This document shows, piece after piece, positions 45,195 to 55,219 of a stretch of 64,000 nt of DNA. The DNA lies in NCBI GenBank assembly GCA_902595515.1, contig CACJQK010000002.1, positions 1 through 64,000 of the forward strand, in the 5' to 3' direction. The first letter of the stretch is position 1. Each line of letters starts with the position of its first letter. Position numbers and translations under genes: made by a program. The notes beneath the pieces are model-generated. The model was not told the origin of the DNA, did not search any database, and saw only the letters and a list, made by a program, of their open reading frames with translations. This DNA comes from an uncultured SAR116 cluster alpha proteobacterium (GTDB lineage: Bacteria; Pseudomonadota; Alphaproteobacteria; Puniceispirillales; Marisalimonadaceae).

Positions 45195-46862
45195 ATGAAG
45201 AATAAATATGAAAAATATAGCGCTTATCCTCCCGTAAAGAACTTAGATAGAACATGGCCTAATAAGACTATAACTATGGCACCAATTTGGTGTTCAGTAG
45301 ATTTAAGAGATGGAAATCAAGCTCTGATTGAACCAATGGATTCTATCAGAAAAATGCGCATGTTTAAACACTTGGTTAAAATTGGTTTTAAAGAAATAGA
45401 GATTGGATTTCCTTCTGCCTCGGAAACAGACTTTAATTTTGTAAGAGAATTAATTACTGATGATCATATTCCAGAGGATGTTACTGTCCAGGTTTTAACT
45501 CAATCCAGAAAACCCTTAATTGAAAAAACTATAGAAAGTTTAAAAAATTGTAAAAATGCAATAATTCACCTTTATAATTCGACTAGCACCCTTCAAAGAG
45601 AAATAGTTTTTAAGGAAACTATGGATGGAGTAAAAAAAATAGCTACTGATGGGGCTAAAATAATTTCGGATCAATTATATAAATTAAAAAAATCTAATAT
45701 TCGATTACAGTATTCTCCAGAAAGCTTTACTGGAACTGAGTTGTCATACGCATTAGAAGTTTGTGAAGCTGTTTTAGATGTTTGGAAAGCAAGCGAGCAA
45801 AATCCTGTTATAATAAACCTCCCTGCGACTGTTGAAATGTCTACCCCAAATATACATGCAGACCAAATAGAATGGATGGGAAATAATTTTAGTAACAGAA
45901 AAAGGGTAATTTTGTCCCTTCACCCTCATAATGATCGAGGTACTGCAATTGCTGCTACTGAACTAGGATTAATGGCGGGTGCCGATAGGGTTGAAGGAAC
46001 TTTGTTTGGTAATGGAGAAAGAACGGGTAACGTTGATCTTGTAACACTTGGTCTTAATTTATTTACACAAGGTGTTGATCCTAATATAGATTTTAGTAAA
46101 ATTAACGATTTAATCGATACAGCGGAGTTTTGTAATAGATTACCTGTTCATCAAAGACATCCATACGCAGGTTCGCTAGTACACACAGCTTTTTCCGGAA
46201 GTCATCAAGATGCAATAAGAAAAGGTATGGATAGTATGGAAAAATCACGAAATAAATCATGGGCTGTTCCATATTTGCCAATTGACCCAGCAGATATTGG
46301 AAGAACTTATGAAGCCATTATCCGCGTTAATAGCCAATCAGGAAAGGGTGGTACAGCTTGGTTACTGGAAACAGATTACCAAATAAGATTGCCAAAAGGA
46401 GCAGAAGTTGAATTATCATCAAAAGTACAAAAGATAGCAGATAATAGTGGTAATGAAATTACAAGTGATATCATATGGAAAACTTTTAGTGAAAATTTTA
46501 TTCTGCAAAAGCCGTTTCAGTTAATTGATTTCAAAGTTCAGGGTGCTAATAGAGAAAACAATCTTGAAATAATCAACGCGAAGGTTAGTTTCAACGACAA
46601 AGTACATCAATTTTCTTCTCAAGGAAATGGACCAATTTCAGCCTTTGTAAATGGGATAAGAGAAAATTTTAACTTGCATTTTACGTTAGAAGACTTTGGA
46701 CAAAATACCAGAAGCGCCACCTCAAAAGCTGAATCAGCAGCTTATGTTGAATTAAAAATCAATAACGGCAAGGACTCAGTGTTTGGATGTGGTATAGACA
46801 CTAGTATAACGGTAGCACCTATACTTGCAGTTTTAAGCGCACTTAACAAAATCAATATATAA
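45195..46862 (+). CDS. leuA: 2-isopropylmalate synthase (long LeuA type)
   Basis: Condenses acetyl-CoA with 2-oxoisovalerate, first step of leucine synthesis. The start with KYSAYPPVKNLDRTWPNK and SVDLRDGNQALIEPMD is that of the 550-residue form (555 here). HPHNDRGTAIAATELGLMAGADRVEGTLFGNGERTGN carries the metal ligands His-x-His and the Asn-x-Gly-Asn segment. The C-terminal 130 residues are the allosteric leucine-binding domain. AAGG sits 9 bases before ATG. Cotranscribed with ygfZ, one-base overlap. Confidence 0.97.
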   Translation: MKNKYEKYSAYPPVKNLDRTWPNKTITMAPIWCSVDLRDGNQALIEPMDSIRKMRMFKHLVKIGFKEIEIGFPSASETDFNFVRELITDDHIPEDVTVQVLTQSRKPLIEKTIESLKNCKNAIIHLYNSTSTLQREIVFKETMDGVKKIATDGAKIISDQLYKLKKSNIRLQYSPESFTGTELSYALEVCEAVLDVWKASEQNPVIINLPATVEMSTPNIHADQIEWMGNNFSNRKRVILSLHPHNDRGTAIAATELGLMAGADRVEGTLFGNGERTGNVDLVTLGLNLFTQGVDPNIDFSKINDLIDTAEFCNRLPVHQRHPYAGSLVHTAFSGSHQDAIRKGMDSMEKSRNKSWAVPYLPIDPADIGRTYEAIIRVNSQSGKGGTAWLLETDYQIRLPKGAEVELSSKVQKIADNSGNEITSDIIWKTFSENFILQKPFQLIDFKVQGANRENNLEIINAKVSFNDKVHQFSSQGNGPISAFVNGIRENFNLHFTLEDFGQNTRSATSKAESAAYVELKINNGKDSVFGCGIDTSITVAPILAVLSALNKINI

Positions 46863-47782
46863 TGGACATGCCACGAGAAAATCTTTATCTAAAAAATAGA
46901 AAAGTTCTTAAAGTTTCAGGACTAAGCTGTGTTAGTTTTTTAAACAATATTTTAACATCTGACATTTCCAAACTTATACCGTTAGAAACAATACCTTCGG
47001 CATTACTCTCTCCTCAAGGAAGGGTATTGTATGATATTTTAGTGAGTTTAGATTTTTCTAATAAATCTAAACAAAACTCAATACTCATAGAACATGATCT
47101 ATTTTGTGAAGCTGATCTAATTAAAAAATTAAACATGTATAACTTAAGAAAAGAAGTAAAGATTGAGAAAACTAATTATAATGTTTTTGTAACTATGAAA
47201 TTAAAGGGTGTTAAAAATTCATTAAAAGATAAAAGATTTTTAAATTCAAATATTCAAATCAATAGAATTTATAAAAAAAATAAATCTGTGAATTATATAA
47301 ATAAGAGTGGCTCGTCTAATTGGTATGATTTGATTAGATATAAAAATTGTATTCCAGAAGGAATAAAGGAAATTGAAATGAACACCACTCTTCCTCTAGA
47401 AATTAATCTAGATTTATTAGGAGGAATAAGTTTTGATAAAGGATGTTTTATTGGTCAAGAGGTAAATGCAAGAATTAAATACAAGGGCTTGGTGAAAAAA
47501 AAATATGCACCTATTCATTTTACTAACAACAATCTTTCGTTACCTGATCTAAATAAAAGTAATAATAGGATTTTTCTAAAAAAACAAGAAATTGGTGAAG
47601 TTATTACTCTTTCATTAAATGAGGAAGATAATATCTGGTATGGATTGGCTAAAATCAAATTATCACAATTATATCTATTTGAAGAAAACATAAAATTAGA
47701 GTGTGATTTTTCAGGGTCTAAAATAAAAATTAATTTTCCTAATTATATGCTTCCTCTGCCAAGAAAAATCAAAACTTCTTAG
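46862..47782 (+). CDS. ygfZ: YgfZ/GcvT-like folate-binding protein
   Basis: Folate-dependent protein that helps Fe-S protein maturation or repair. The signature GCFIGQEVNARIKYKG (KGC-F-x-GQE) lies near residue 200. The N-terminal GcvT-like domain reads FLNNILTSDISKLIP and SALLSPQGRVLYD. Length, 306 residues, is usual. ATG overlaps the last base of the leuA stop. Confidence 0.9.
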   Translation: MDMPRENLYLKNRKVLKVSGLSCVSFLNNILTSDISKLIPLETIPSALLSPQGRVLYDILVSLDFSNKSKQNSILIEHDLFCEADLIKKLNMYNLRKEVKIEKTNYNVFVTMKLKGVKNSLKDKRFLNSNIQINRIYKKNKSVNYINKSGSSNWYDLIRYKNCIPEGIKEIEMNTTLPLEINLDLLGGISFDKGCFIGQEVNARIKYKGLVKKKYAPIHFTNNNLSLPDLNKSNNRIFLKKQEIGEVITLSLNEEDNIWYGLAKIKLSQLYLFEENIKLECDFSGSKIKINFPNYMLPLPRKIKTS

Positions 47783-47923
47783 ATTGACAAATACTATGTT
47801 TGAAATTAATTATTATTCATAGTTTTTTAGATTATTTTTAACTTAATACAAATTTAATTTGTGTTTTTTAAAATAGTATTCTTAATTGAATTTTTATTCG
47901 TATAAGATGAATTGGAGTTTAAA

Positions 47924-48484
47924 ATGACATCATTACTAATGCCAAAAGCAACAGCTGTTTGGTTAATAGATAATACTACATTAACTTTTGAACAAATTGG
48001 TGAGTTTTGTAGTTTGCATGTCTTGGAGGTTCAAGCTATTGCAGATGGAGATGTCGGTCATGGTATTCTAGGATTTGACCCAATAATAAATGGGCAACTT
48101 ACTCAAGAAGAAATAGACAAATGTTGTAATGATACTTCTTTGTTTCTTACAAAATCTGATTCTTCATTACCTGAAACTACAAATAAAAATAAAGGTCCTA
48201 AATATATTCCACTAGCAAGGAGAGGTGATAAACCTGACGCAATTGCTTGGATAGTTAAAAATCATCCTGAAGTTAAAAATAATCAAATTTCAAAATTAAT
48301 TGGAACTACAAAAGATACGATTGAAAAAATTAGGACAAGAAGTCATTGGAATATATCCAACATAACTGCTAAACATCCTGTTTTATTAAGTTTATGTACT
48401 CAAAAGGATTTGGATGAAGCTATAATAAAATCTGGGGGTTCAATAGATAATCTGCACGATGAAAGCTTATCCACTAATGATTAG
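47924..48484 (+). CDS. trcR: Cell-cycle transcriptional regulator TrcR (DUF1013)
   Basis: A 186-residue protein with MPKATAVWLIDNTTLTFEQIGEFC at the start, KGPKYIPLARRGDKPDAIAWIVKNHPEV in the middle, and QISKLIGTTKDTIEKIRTRSHW (a helix-turn-helix). This is the DUF1013/TrcR family of alphaproteobacteria, linked to regulation of cell-cycle genes together with CtrA-type control. ATG at 47924 is chosen over a TTG at 47912; TTGGAG gives the ribosome site. Confidence 0.92.
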   Translation: MTSLLMPKATAVWLIDNTTLTFEQIGEFCSLHVLEVQAIADGDVGHGILGFDPIINGQLTQEEIDKCCNDTSLFLTKSDSSLPETTNKNKGPKYIPLARRGDKPDAIAWIVKNHPEVKNNQISKLIGTTKDTIEKIRTRSHWNISNITAKHPVLLSLCTQKDLDEAIIKSGGSIDNLHDESLSTND

Positions 48485-48527
48485 ATTTGTGTAATAGTAT
48501 AAAGTTTCTTATTTTTAGGGAATTAGC

Positions 48528-49034
48528 ATGGATAATCAGGAAACAAAGCCGACAGTTGCCATTATTATGGGAAGTCAAAGTGATTGGAAAACTATGAAAT
48601 TCTCAGAGGAAATTTTAATTAAACTTAATATTCCTTTTATTACTAAAATTATATCTGCACACAGAACCCCTGATAGAATGACTCAGTTCGCAAAAAAGGC
48701 ACATGAAAATTCAATTCAAATTGTTATTGCTGGTGCTGGAGGTGCCGCCCACCTACCTGGTATGGTGGCCTCCCATACTGAATTACCAGTTATAGGTGTG
48801 CCGATTGAAAATTCTTCATTAAATGGTCTTGACAGTCTTCTATCAATAGCACAAATGCCTAGTGGGGTACCAGTAGCAACAATGTCCATTGGAAAAGCTG
48901 GTGCTATTAATGCAGCCGTTTATGCTGCTAAAATTTTAAGTTTATCTAATAAAGAAATTAACAAAAAACTAACAAGCTGGCTGTTTTCGCAAACAGAAAA
49001 TGTTCCACTTACACCAAATTCAAAAAATGACTAG
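48528..49034 (+). CDS. purE: N5-carboxyaminoimidazole ribonucleotide mutase
   Basis: Class I PurE. IIMGSQSDWKTMKFSEEIL (start), SAHRTPDRM and GAGGAAHLPGMVAS carry the catalytic Ser and His. 168 residues, usual length. AGGGA stands ahead of the ATG. Ends overlapping purK. Confidence 0.96.
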   Translation: MDNQETKPTVAIIMGSQSDWKTMKFSEEILIKLNIPFITKIISAHRTPDRMTQFAKKAHENSIQIVIAGAGGAAHLPGMVASHTELPVIGVPIENSSLNGLDSLLSIAQMPSGVPVATMSIGKAGAINAAVYAAKILSLSNKEINKKLTSWLFSQTENVPLTPNSKND

Positions 49035-50112
49035 AATGAATAATTTTCCAATATTACCTAATGACGAAAATGTAATAGGTATTATTGGAGGAGGCCAGCT
49101 TGGAAAAATGATCGCTTTATCAGCATCTAAAGCAGGATATAAAACACACCTATATTGTCCAAAAGGTGATAATCCAGCAGAAGCTGTGGTTGATAAAATT
49201 ACATATGGTCAATGGGATGATTATAGTAATTTGGTTGAATTTTCTAATGAAGTATTTTGCGCAACTTCTGAATTTGAAAATATTCCATCCAAATCACTCG
49301 AATTATTATCTAACAAAACAAAAGTAGTGCCAAGCAGTTTAGTCTTTAGATGCGCTCAAATTCGGTCTAAAGAAAAAGAAATGGCGCTTAAGTCTGGGTT
49401 CAATACTCCAAGATGGTTTTTAGTAAAAAATACCGATGATTTAATATCTTCAATTAAAAAAATAAATACAGAAGGGATACTTAAGACTAACTCTCTAGGA
49501 TATGATGGAAAAGGACAAATAAAAATTGATAAAAATTTTAATTTTTTTAAAGCTTGGGAAAATTTAGGATCTGTAGAATGTGTTTTAGAAGAAAAATTAG
49601 AATTTAAAAGAGAAATATCTTTGATGTATTTTAAAAGTCTTGATGGTTCAGAAGGATTCTTTCCTATATCTGAAAATTATCATGAAAATGGCATATTAAA
49701 AAAAACTTCTGCGCCTGCCTATTTAGATTCGAACATTGAAATTGAAATAAAAACAAAAGCAAAAAAATTAGCACAAAATTTAAATCTTTATGGTGTTTTA
49801 GCTATAGAGTTATTTGAATTATTTGATGGCAGTATTGTATTTAACGAGATTGCGCCAAGACCACACAATTCTTTTCATTGGACACAAAATGGTTGTAATA
49901 ATAGCCAATTTGATATTCTAGTAAGAACAATATGTGGATTACCCGTTAAAGATGTTGAATGCAATGGTAAATGGGAAATGACAAATTTAATTGGCCAAGA
50001 TGTAAATGACGTAAATATATATAAGGACCAAAATTATATATTACATATTTATGGAAAAAAAAATATAAAACCTGGTAGAAAAATGGGACATATTAATAAA
50101 AATATTTCTTAA
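49027..50112 (+). CDS. purK: N5-carboxyaminoimidazole ribonucleotide synthase
   Basis: ATP-grasp enzyme making N5-CAIR from AIR, bicarbonate and ATP. IGIIGGGQLGKMIALSA is the N-terminal nucleotide-fold; ILKTNSLGYDGKGQIKI and NEIAPRPHNSFHWTQNGCNNSQF are typical. The ATG at 49027 (another at 49036) overlaps the purE end; a TTG at 49000 in frame adds residues without homology. Forms an operon with purE. Confidence 0.95.
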   Translation: MTRMNNFPILPNDENVIGIIGGGQLGKMIALSASKAGYKTHLYCPKGDNPAEAVVDKITYGQWDDYSNLVEFSNEVFCATSEFENIPSKSLELLSNKTKVVPSSLVFRCAQIRSKEKEMALKSGFNTPRWFLVKNTDDLISSIKKINTEGILKTNSLGYDGKGQIKIDKNFNFFKAWENLGSVECVLEEKLEFKREISLMYFKSLDGSEGFFPISENYHENGILKKTSAPAYLDSNIEIEIKTKAKKLAQNLNLYGVLAIELFELFDGSIVFNEIAPRPHNSFHWTQNGCNNSQFDILVRTICGLPVKDVECNGKWEMTNLIGQDVNDVNIYKDQNYILHIYGKKNIKPGRKMGHINKNIS

Positions 50113-51027
50113 TTACTTGATATTTGTAAAGTTGAATGGAACATCTTGATAGACTTCGTTTATAAAATTAGTAAATAGTAAAAATGCGTATGGTCTCCAT
50201 CTATTAATCGGTTCAAGGCTAGTATCGTCATTTGGAAAATAATTAACTGGAATATCTATTTTAGTATTTTGTGACTTATCTCTTAAAAACTCATCCTTGA
50301 GAGTAATAGCATCATACTCTAAATGATTAAAAATAAATAGATCCTTTGTTTTAGGACATCTGACCATTCCAACACCTGAACTTGGAGAAAAAGCTAGTAT
50401 TTCAAGACCTGATTGTATAATTTCGTCCTTTTTATTTTCTGTATAACGTGAAACAGGCATTGGAAATCTATCAATAAAACCTTGCATTAATCTATATCTT
50501 TTTTCTTGATTTAAGTTATGATCGTAAACACCGAATAATTTTTTTTCCATAGAGTGTTTTTCTACATTATGAAGGACTTGTAAAAGAGCTTGAGCTCCCC
50601 AACATATGCCAATTCTTCTAAAAACATTTCTTAAAGACCATGATATAATCTCTTTCAATTCCTTCCAGTATTTGACTTCTTGAAAAGGTACAGTTTCAAC
50701 AGGTGCTCCCGTGATTATAAGTACGTCGTAGAAATTGTTTTTAATTTCGTCTAATGTTTTATAAAATTCTATAAGATGTTTTTTTTTTGTATTTTTTGGT
50801 GAATATGTATCTGTAGTCATTAAAGTTAATTCTATTTGCAACGGAGATGCACCAAGCAACCTTGCAAACTGCACCTCAGTTTCAAGTTTTTTTGGCATTA
50901 AATTTAATAATAAAAACTTTAAAGGTCTAATATCTTGCTTTTCTGCAGTGCTACTGTCTATTACATCTACAATCTCATTTTGAAGAAGTTTTCTTGCAGG
51001 CAAATTGTTATGTATTTTAATAGGCAT
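50113..51027 (-). CDS. metA: Homoserine O-acetyltransferase (MetA-type)
   Basis: MetA-fold acyltransferase, 304 residues, starting MPIKIHNNLPARKLLQNE. The Cys nucleophile lies in GICWGAQALLQ (about residue 142). In TGAPVETVPF residue 111 is Glu, where E. coli MetA has Gly; Glu at this position is known to mark acetyl-CoA-using MetA enzymes, so the product is most likely O-acetylhomoserine. Only 23 bases separate it from the upstream COQ9 gene, leaving no room for an own riboswitch. Confidence 0.9.
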   Translation of the reverse strand: MPIKIHNNLPARKLLQNEIVDVIDSSTAEKQDIRPLKFLLLNLMPKKLETEVQFARLLGASPLQIELTLMTTDTYSPKNTKKKHLIEFYKTLDEIKNNFYDVLIITGAPVETVPFQEVKYWKELKEIISWSLRNVFRRIGICWGAQALLQVLHNVEKHSMEKKLFGVYDHNLNQEKRYRLMQGFIDRFPMPVSRYTENKKDEIIQSGLEILAFSPSSGVGMVRCPKTKDLFIFNHLEYDAITLKDEFLRDKSQNTKIDIPVNYFPNDDTSLEPINRWRPYAFLLFTNFINEVYQDVPFNFTNIK

Positions 51028-51050
51028 TTTTTTAACTTTTTTTTAGTTAA

Positions 51051-51779
51051 TCAACTAATGCTTGAATTTTTAATTTTATTTATCTTTTTTAAAAAGCTAA
51101 AAACAGATTTAATGTTAATAGTATTTTTTAAACCATTAAAATTCTTTGTGAATTTATTTAAATCAGAAAGCGGCCTTTTTAAATTAGATATATTATTTAT
51201 ATCTTTTAGTCTTCTATCTAAGAAAAATTCGGTTTCAATATTATTATTAGATTTATCATTTAACCAAAATAACAACGTAGATGTATATACTGCAGCCAAG
51301 GATATTCTTCTTGTGTAGAAAGAGAAATCTGTAGACTTATCTCCTGCTATTCTCCAAATACTATTACAAGTTCTATAAAGTATATTTAAAGATATTTTTG
51401 TATTAAAGGGTATTGCAGTTAATGAAATCGAAGATCTAACTGCCTCCTTATATTTCTGGCATAAATTTAATCTAATCATAATAATTTTTTTAATTTTTTC
51501 AGGTACTCTTACTGGCTTTGGTTCTATTAAATTATAATTTTCTTTAACTTCTTGGTCGATTATCTCGGAAAAAAAATCAATAAAATCAATGGAACCATTT
51601 TTAAATAAATCTTTGAAAATATTGATTCTTTCTGAAGAAGTTTTTTTGTGTTCATAACCAATATCTATAGCACCTTGTTCCATTGCTTCCCAAGTCCAAC
51701 CATCGAAAGGAACATGTGTTAACATTGCTTTAATTAGTTCGATTCTGATTTGGTTATTATCAAATGTATTAGTGTTCAT
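51051..51779 (-). CDS. COQ9-family ubiquinone biosynthesis protein
   Basis: A 242-residue lipid-binding helper for ubiquinone synthesis. The N-terminal HVPFDGWTWEAMEQGAIDIG motif and the later RLNLCQKY and LLFWLNDKS segments fit COQ9. The family is limited to alphaproteobacteria and mitochondria, which supports the class assignment. Cotranscribed with metA by position. Confidence 0.9.
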   Translation of the reverse strand: MNTNTFDNNQIRIELIKAMLTHVPFDGWTWEAMEQGAIDIGYEHKKTSSERINIFKDLFKNGSIDFIDFFSEIIDQEVKENYNLIEPKPVRVPEKIKKIIMIRLNLCQKYKEAVRSSISLTAIPFNTKISLNILYRTCNSIWRIAGDKSTDFSFYTRRISLAAVYTSTLLFWLNDKSNNNIETEFFLDRRLKDINNISNLKRPLSDLNKFTKNFNGLKNTINIKSVFSFLKKINKIKNSSIS

Positions 51780-51928
51780 TATTATTACCGTTATAATGTA
51801 TGTTTATACCTAATTTATAATATGTGTAAATTCAATATAATATAAATAAAAACATTAAATAACTTGCAATTAACTCATGTATCGTGTTATTGGACATTCC
51901 TTAATTATTAATAACTATGGATTGAAAT

Positions 51929-52132
51929 ATGTACGTGTCCGTTCGAGACAACAATGTCGACCAAGCTCTTAGAGTTTTAAAAAAGAAAATGCAAAGGGAA
52001 GGCATGTTTAGAGAAATGAAAAACAGAAGAGCTTATGAAAAACCTTCCGAAAGAAAAGCTAGAGAAATGGCGGAAAGTACTAGAAGAGTAAGAAAACTCA
52101 TGAGAAAAAGGTTGGAAAGAGAAGGCTACTAA
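51929..52132 (+). CDS. rpsU: Ribosomal protein S21
   Basis: The 67-residue sequence starts [20 protein letters not shown] and carries the basic S21 body with [20 protein letters not shown]-type pattern. Small-subunit ribosomal protein. Monocistronic, followed by a clear terminator. Confidence 0.97.
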   Translation: MYVSVRDNNVDQALRVLKKKMQREGMFREMKNRRAYEKPSERKAREMAESTRRVRKLMRKRLEREGY

Positions 52133-52158
52133 GTCCAAATTTTTAAACTTTAAGTATG

Positions 52159-52188
52159 AACCGCATTTTCTAATTGCGGTTTTTTTTT
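52159..52188 (+). terminator. Rho-independent terminator of rpsU
   Basis: AACCGCA, nine-base loop, TGCGGTT, then eight T. A textbook intrinsic terminator. Confidence 0.93.
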
Positions 52189-52254
52189 GAAGCTAGTAAA
52201 GAAGAATTAGTTAAATAATGTCAAATTTATTTAATATCTTTTGGAGTAAATTAG

Positions 52255-53817
52255 ATGATTATTGGTTGCCCTAGAGAAGTTGTTAAAGGTGAAAATAGAG
52301 TTGCGCTTACACCTGAAAGTGCAAAGCAATTGCAAAAATTAGGTTATACATGTCTCTTAGAGACTGGTGCTGGTATTAACGCTAACTTCTCAGATAAAGA
52401 TTATAAAAATGCTGGAGTTAAAGTCATTAAGAATTCAAGTGAACTTTGGAAGCAATCAAATATAATATTGAAAGTAAGAGGTCCAGAAAAATCAGAATTG
52501 TCAAAAATAAAACTAAATCACCATATCATAAGTTTTATATGGCCAAATCAAAATAAACCTCTTCTTGAGGCTTTGAAAAAGAAAAAGGTTACGGCTCAAG
52601 CTATGGATATGATACCTAGAATTAGTAGAGCTCAAAAAATGGACGCTTTATCTTCTATGGCTAACATAGCTGGTTATAGAGCAATAATTGAGGCTGGAAA
52701 TCAATTTGGAAGATTTTTTACCGGTCAAATAACAGCAGCTGGGAAAGTTCCCCCTGCAAAAGTTCTTGTAATTGGAGCGGGAGTTGCTGGGCTTGCTTCC
52801 ATTGGTACTGCTCAATCAATGGGTGCAATTGTTAGAGCTTTTGATGTAAGGCCGGAAGTTGCTGAACAAATTGAGTCAATGGGTGCAGAATTTTTAATGC
52901 TTGATTTTGAATCAGATGGCACTGGTGAAGGAGGGTATGCAAAACCTGCTTCTAAAGAATTCATAAAAAAAGAAATGGAATTATTTAGAAAACAAGCACC
53001 AGAGATTGATATTGTAATTACAACCGCACTTATTCCTGGAATGCCTGCACCTAAGTTATGGCCTAAAGAAATGGTTGAATTAATGAAACCTGGTTCAGTG
53101 ATAGTAGATTTAGCTGCTGAACAAGGAGGAAACTGCGAAGTTACCGTCCCTAATAAAATTATAGAAACAAAAAATAAAGTTAAGGTTATTGGATTTACAG
53201 ATTTGCCAAGTAGAATGGCAACACAATCTTCTAGTTTATATTCTACAAATATACGTCACATGGTTGATGACTTAACTCCTAAAAAAGACGGAATACCATT
53301 CACTAATATGGAAGATGATGTAATAAGAGGTGCTACAGTTCTTCATGATGGTAAAATAACTTTTCCTCCACCAAAGCCAAAGATCGAAGCTATTGCAAAA
53401 CATGAGACTAATAAAATAAAAGAAAAATCAGCAGCTGAGATAGCTCAGGATGAAATAAATGCAGAAAAAAAAGCTGGTAAATTACAATTCTTACTTTTAG
53501 CAATTGGTGCACTTCTAACTTGGTTTGTAGGTTATTACGCACCCTCAGACTTTATGCAACATTTCATTGTTTTTATTTTATCATGTTTCGTAGGTTATCA
53601 AGTTATCTGGAACGTATCTCATTCACTTCATACACCTTTAATGGCTGTTACAAATGCTATCTCAAGCATAGTTATAATTGGTGCCTTGCTACAAATGAGA
53701 ACTGAGAACGATATAGTAAGTATCTTAGCCTTAATATCCATCTTTATTGCTACTATAAATATTGTTGGAGGGTTTATGGTTACAAAAAGAATGTTATCAA
53801 TGTTTCAGAGAAGCTAA
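52255..53817 (+). CDS. pntA: NAD(P) transhydrogenase subunit alpha (undivided)
   Basis: Residues 1-375 are the NAD(H)-binding domain I: MIIGCPREVVKGENRVALTPES, GAGVAGLASIGTAQSMGAIVRAFDVRPEV. The C-terminal 130 residues form about four membrane helices (FLLLAIGALLTWFVGYYAP onward). At 520 residues this is the E. coli-like fused PntA, while many alphaproteobacteria split it into pntAa and pntAb. Proton-coupled hydride transfer between NADH and NADP. Confidence 0.96.
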   Translation: MIIGCPREVVKGENRVALTPESAKQLQKLGYTCLLETGAGINANFSDKDYKNAGVKVIKNSSELWKQSNIILKVRGPEKSELSKIKLNHHIISFIWPNQNKPLLEALKKKKVTAQAMDMIPRISRAQKMDALSSMANIAGYRAIIEAGNQFGRFFTGQITAAGKVPPAKVLVIGAGVAGLASIGTAQSMGAIVRAFDVRPEVAEQIESMGAEFLMLDFESDGTGEGGYAKPASKEFIKKEMELFRKQAPEIDIVITTALIPGMPAPKLWPKEMVELMKPGSVIVDLAAEQGGNCEVTVPNKIIETKNKVKVIGFTDLPSRMATQSSSLYSTNIRHMVDDLTPKKDGIPFTNMEDDVIRGATVLHDGKITFPPPKPKIEAIAKHETNKIKEKSAAEIAQDEINAEKKAGKLQFLLLAIGALLTWFVGYYAPSDFMQHFIVFILSCFVGYQVIWNVSHSLHTPLMAVTNAISSIVIIGALLQMRTENDIVSILALISIFIATINIVGGFMVTKRMLSMFQRS

Positions 53818-53831
53818 AAAAGGACTATTAG

Positions 53832-55214
53832 ATGACTATTGGATTATTAACTGCCTCATACATTACATCTAGTGTGCTTTTCATTCTTGCATTAGGTGGC
53901 TTAAGCAATCAAGAAAAGGCAAAAAGAGCCGTTTGGTATGGTATTGTTGGCATGGCGATTGCTGTTTTTGCGACAATTTATGGAAATCAAGTTTTTTTTA
54001 CCGAGTGGCTTAATTGGCTTATAGCTGCAATTTTAGTTGGCTCTATAATTGGAGCAATTGTTGCTAAAAAAGTACAAATGACAGGCATGCCTCAATTGGT
54101 TGCTGCACTTCACTCATTTGTAGGTTTAGCTGCTGTTTTTATCGGCATAAACTCTGCCATGTTACCTCACTCTGATATGAATTCTACTCAGTATATGATA
54201 CATAACGTTGAAGTTTTTATTGGAGTATTTATTGGAGCAATCACCTTTACTGGCTCTATAGTAGCATTTGGAAAATTATCTGAATTGATAACTGGTAAGG
54301 CATTAATTTTACCTGGAAGACATTTGTTGAATTTGATGATGTTATTTTCTTGCTTAGCATTGGGATACATGTTTTTGATTCATGATGGTAATTGGACCTT
54401 AATTGTAATGACTATAATAGCATTTGTAATAGGGGCTCATCTTGTTTTAGCAATTGGTGGTGCAGATATGCCAGTAGTTGTTTCAATGCTTAACTCATAT
54501 TCTGGATGGGCTGCAGCTGCAACAGGTTTTATGCTTGGAAATGATCTGTTAATTGTGACAGGTGCTTTGGTTGGATCTTCTGGTGCTATCCTATCATATA
54601 TAATGTGTAAGGCTATGAACCGAAAGTTTCTTTCAGTTATTTTAGGCGGTTGGGGTGATGTAACAGGTTCTACAAAGGATATTGAAGGTGAGATGAAACC
54701 AATAGATATAGACTCTGTAGCGGCTGCATTAAATGATGCAAACAAAATTATAATCGTTCCTGGTTATGGTATGGCAGTTGCACAAGCACAAAGCACAGTA
54801 TCTGAATTAACTTCTAGACTAAGAGCAAAAAACAAAGAAGTAAGATTTGGAATTCATCCTGTTGCTGGAAGACTTCCAGGACACATGAATGTCCTGCTAG
54901 CAGAAGCAAAAGTTCCATATGATATTGTTCTTGAAATGGATGAAATAAATGATGATTTTCCTGATACAGATGTGGTTATGATACTAGGAGCCAATGATAT
55001 TGTTAATCCAGCTGCTCAAGAAGATCCAAATAGTCCAATTGCAGGGATGCCTGTTTTGGAAGTTTGGAAAGCTAAACAGGTTTTTATTTCAAAAAGAGGA
55101 CAAGGAAAAGGTTACTCTGGAATTGAAAATCCATTATTTTTTAGAGAAAATTCTAGAATGGTTTATGGAGACGCAAAAAAATCTTTGGACACAATTTTAC
55201 AGAATATAAATTAA
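53832..55214 (+). CDS. pntB: NAD(P) transhydrogenase subunit beta
   Basis: A 460-residue membrane subunit with about nine helices in the first 250 residues ([35 protein letters not shown]), then the NADP-binding domain III with [14 protein letters not shown] and [18 protein letters not shown]. Separated from pntA by 14 bases. Confidence 0.97.
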   Translation: MTIGLLTASYITSSVLFILALGGLSNQEKAKRAVWYGIVGMAIAVFATIYGNQVFFTEWLNWLIAAILVGSIIGAIVAKKVQMTGMPQLVAALHSFVGLAAVFIGINSAMLPHSDMNSTQYMIHNVEVFIGVFIGAITFTGSIVAFGKLSELITGKALILPGRHLLNLMMLFSCLALGYMFLIHDGNWTLIVMTIIAFVIGAHLVLAIGGADMPVVVSMLNSYSGWAAAATGFMLGNDLLIVTGALVGSSGAILSYIMCKAMNRKFLSVILGGWGDVTGSTKDIEGEMKPIDIDSVAAALNDANKIIIVPGYGMAVAQAQSTVSELTSRLRAKNKEVRFGIHPVAGRLPGHMNVLLAEAKVPYDIVLEMDEINDDFPDTDVVMILGANDIVNPAAQEDPNSPIAGMPVLEVWKAKQVFISKRGQGKGYSGIENPLFFRENSRMVYGDAKKSLDTILQNIN

Positions 55215-55219
55215 TTATA

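Noticed and set aside
51028-51050. SAM-II type riboswitch upstream of metA
   Set aside because: Only 23 bases separate metA from the COQ9 stop, too little for the aptamer, and no motif is seen.
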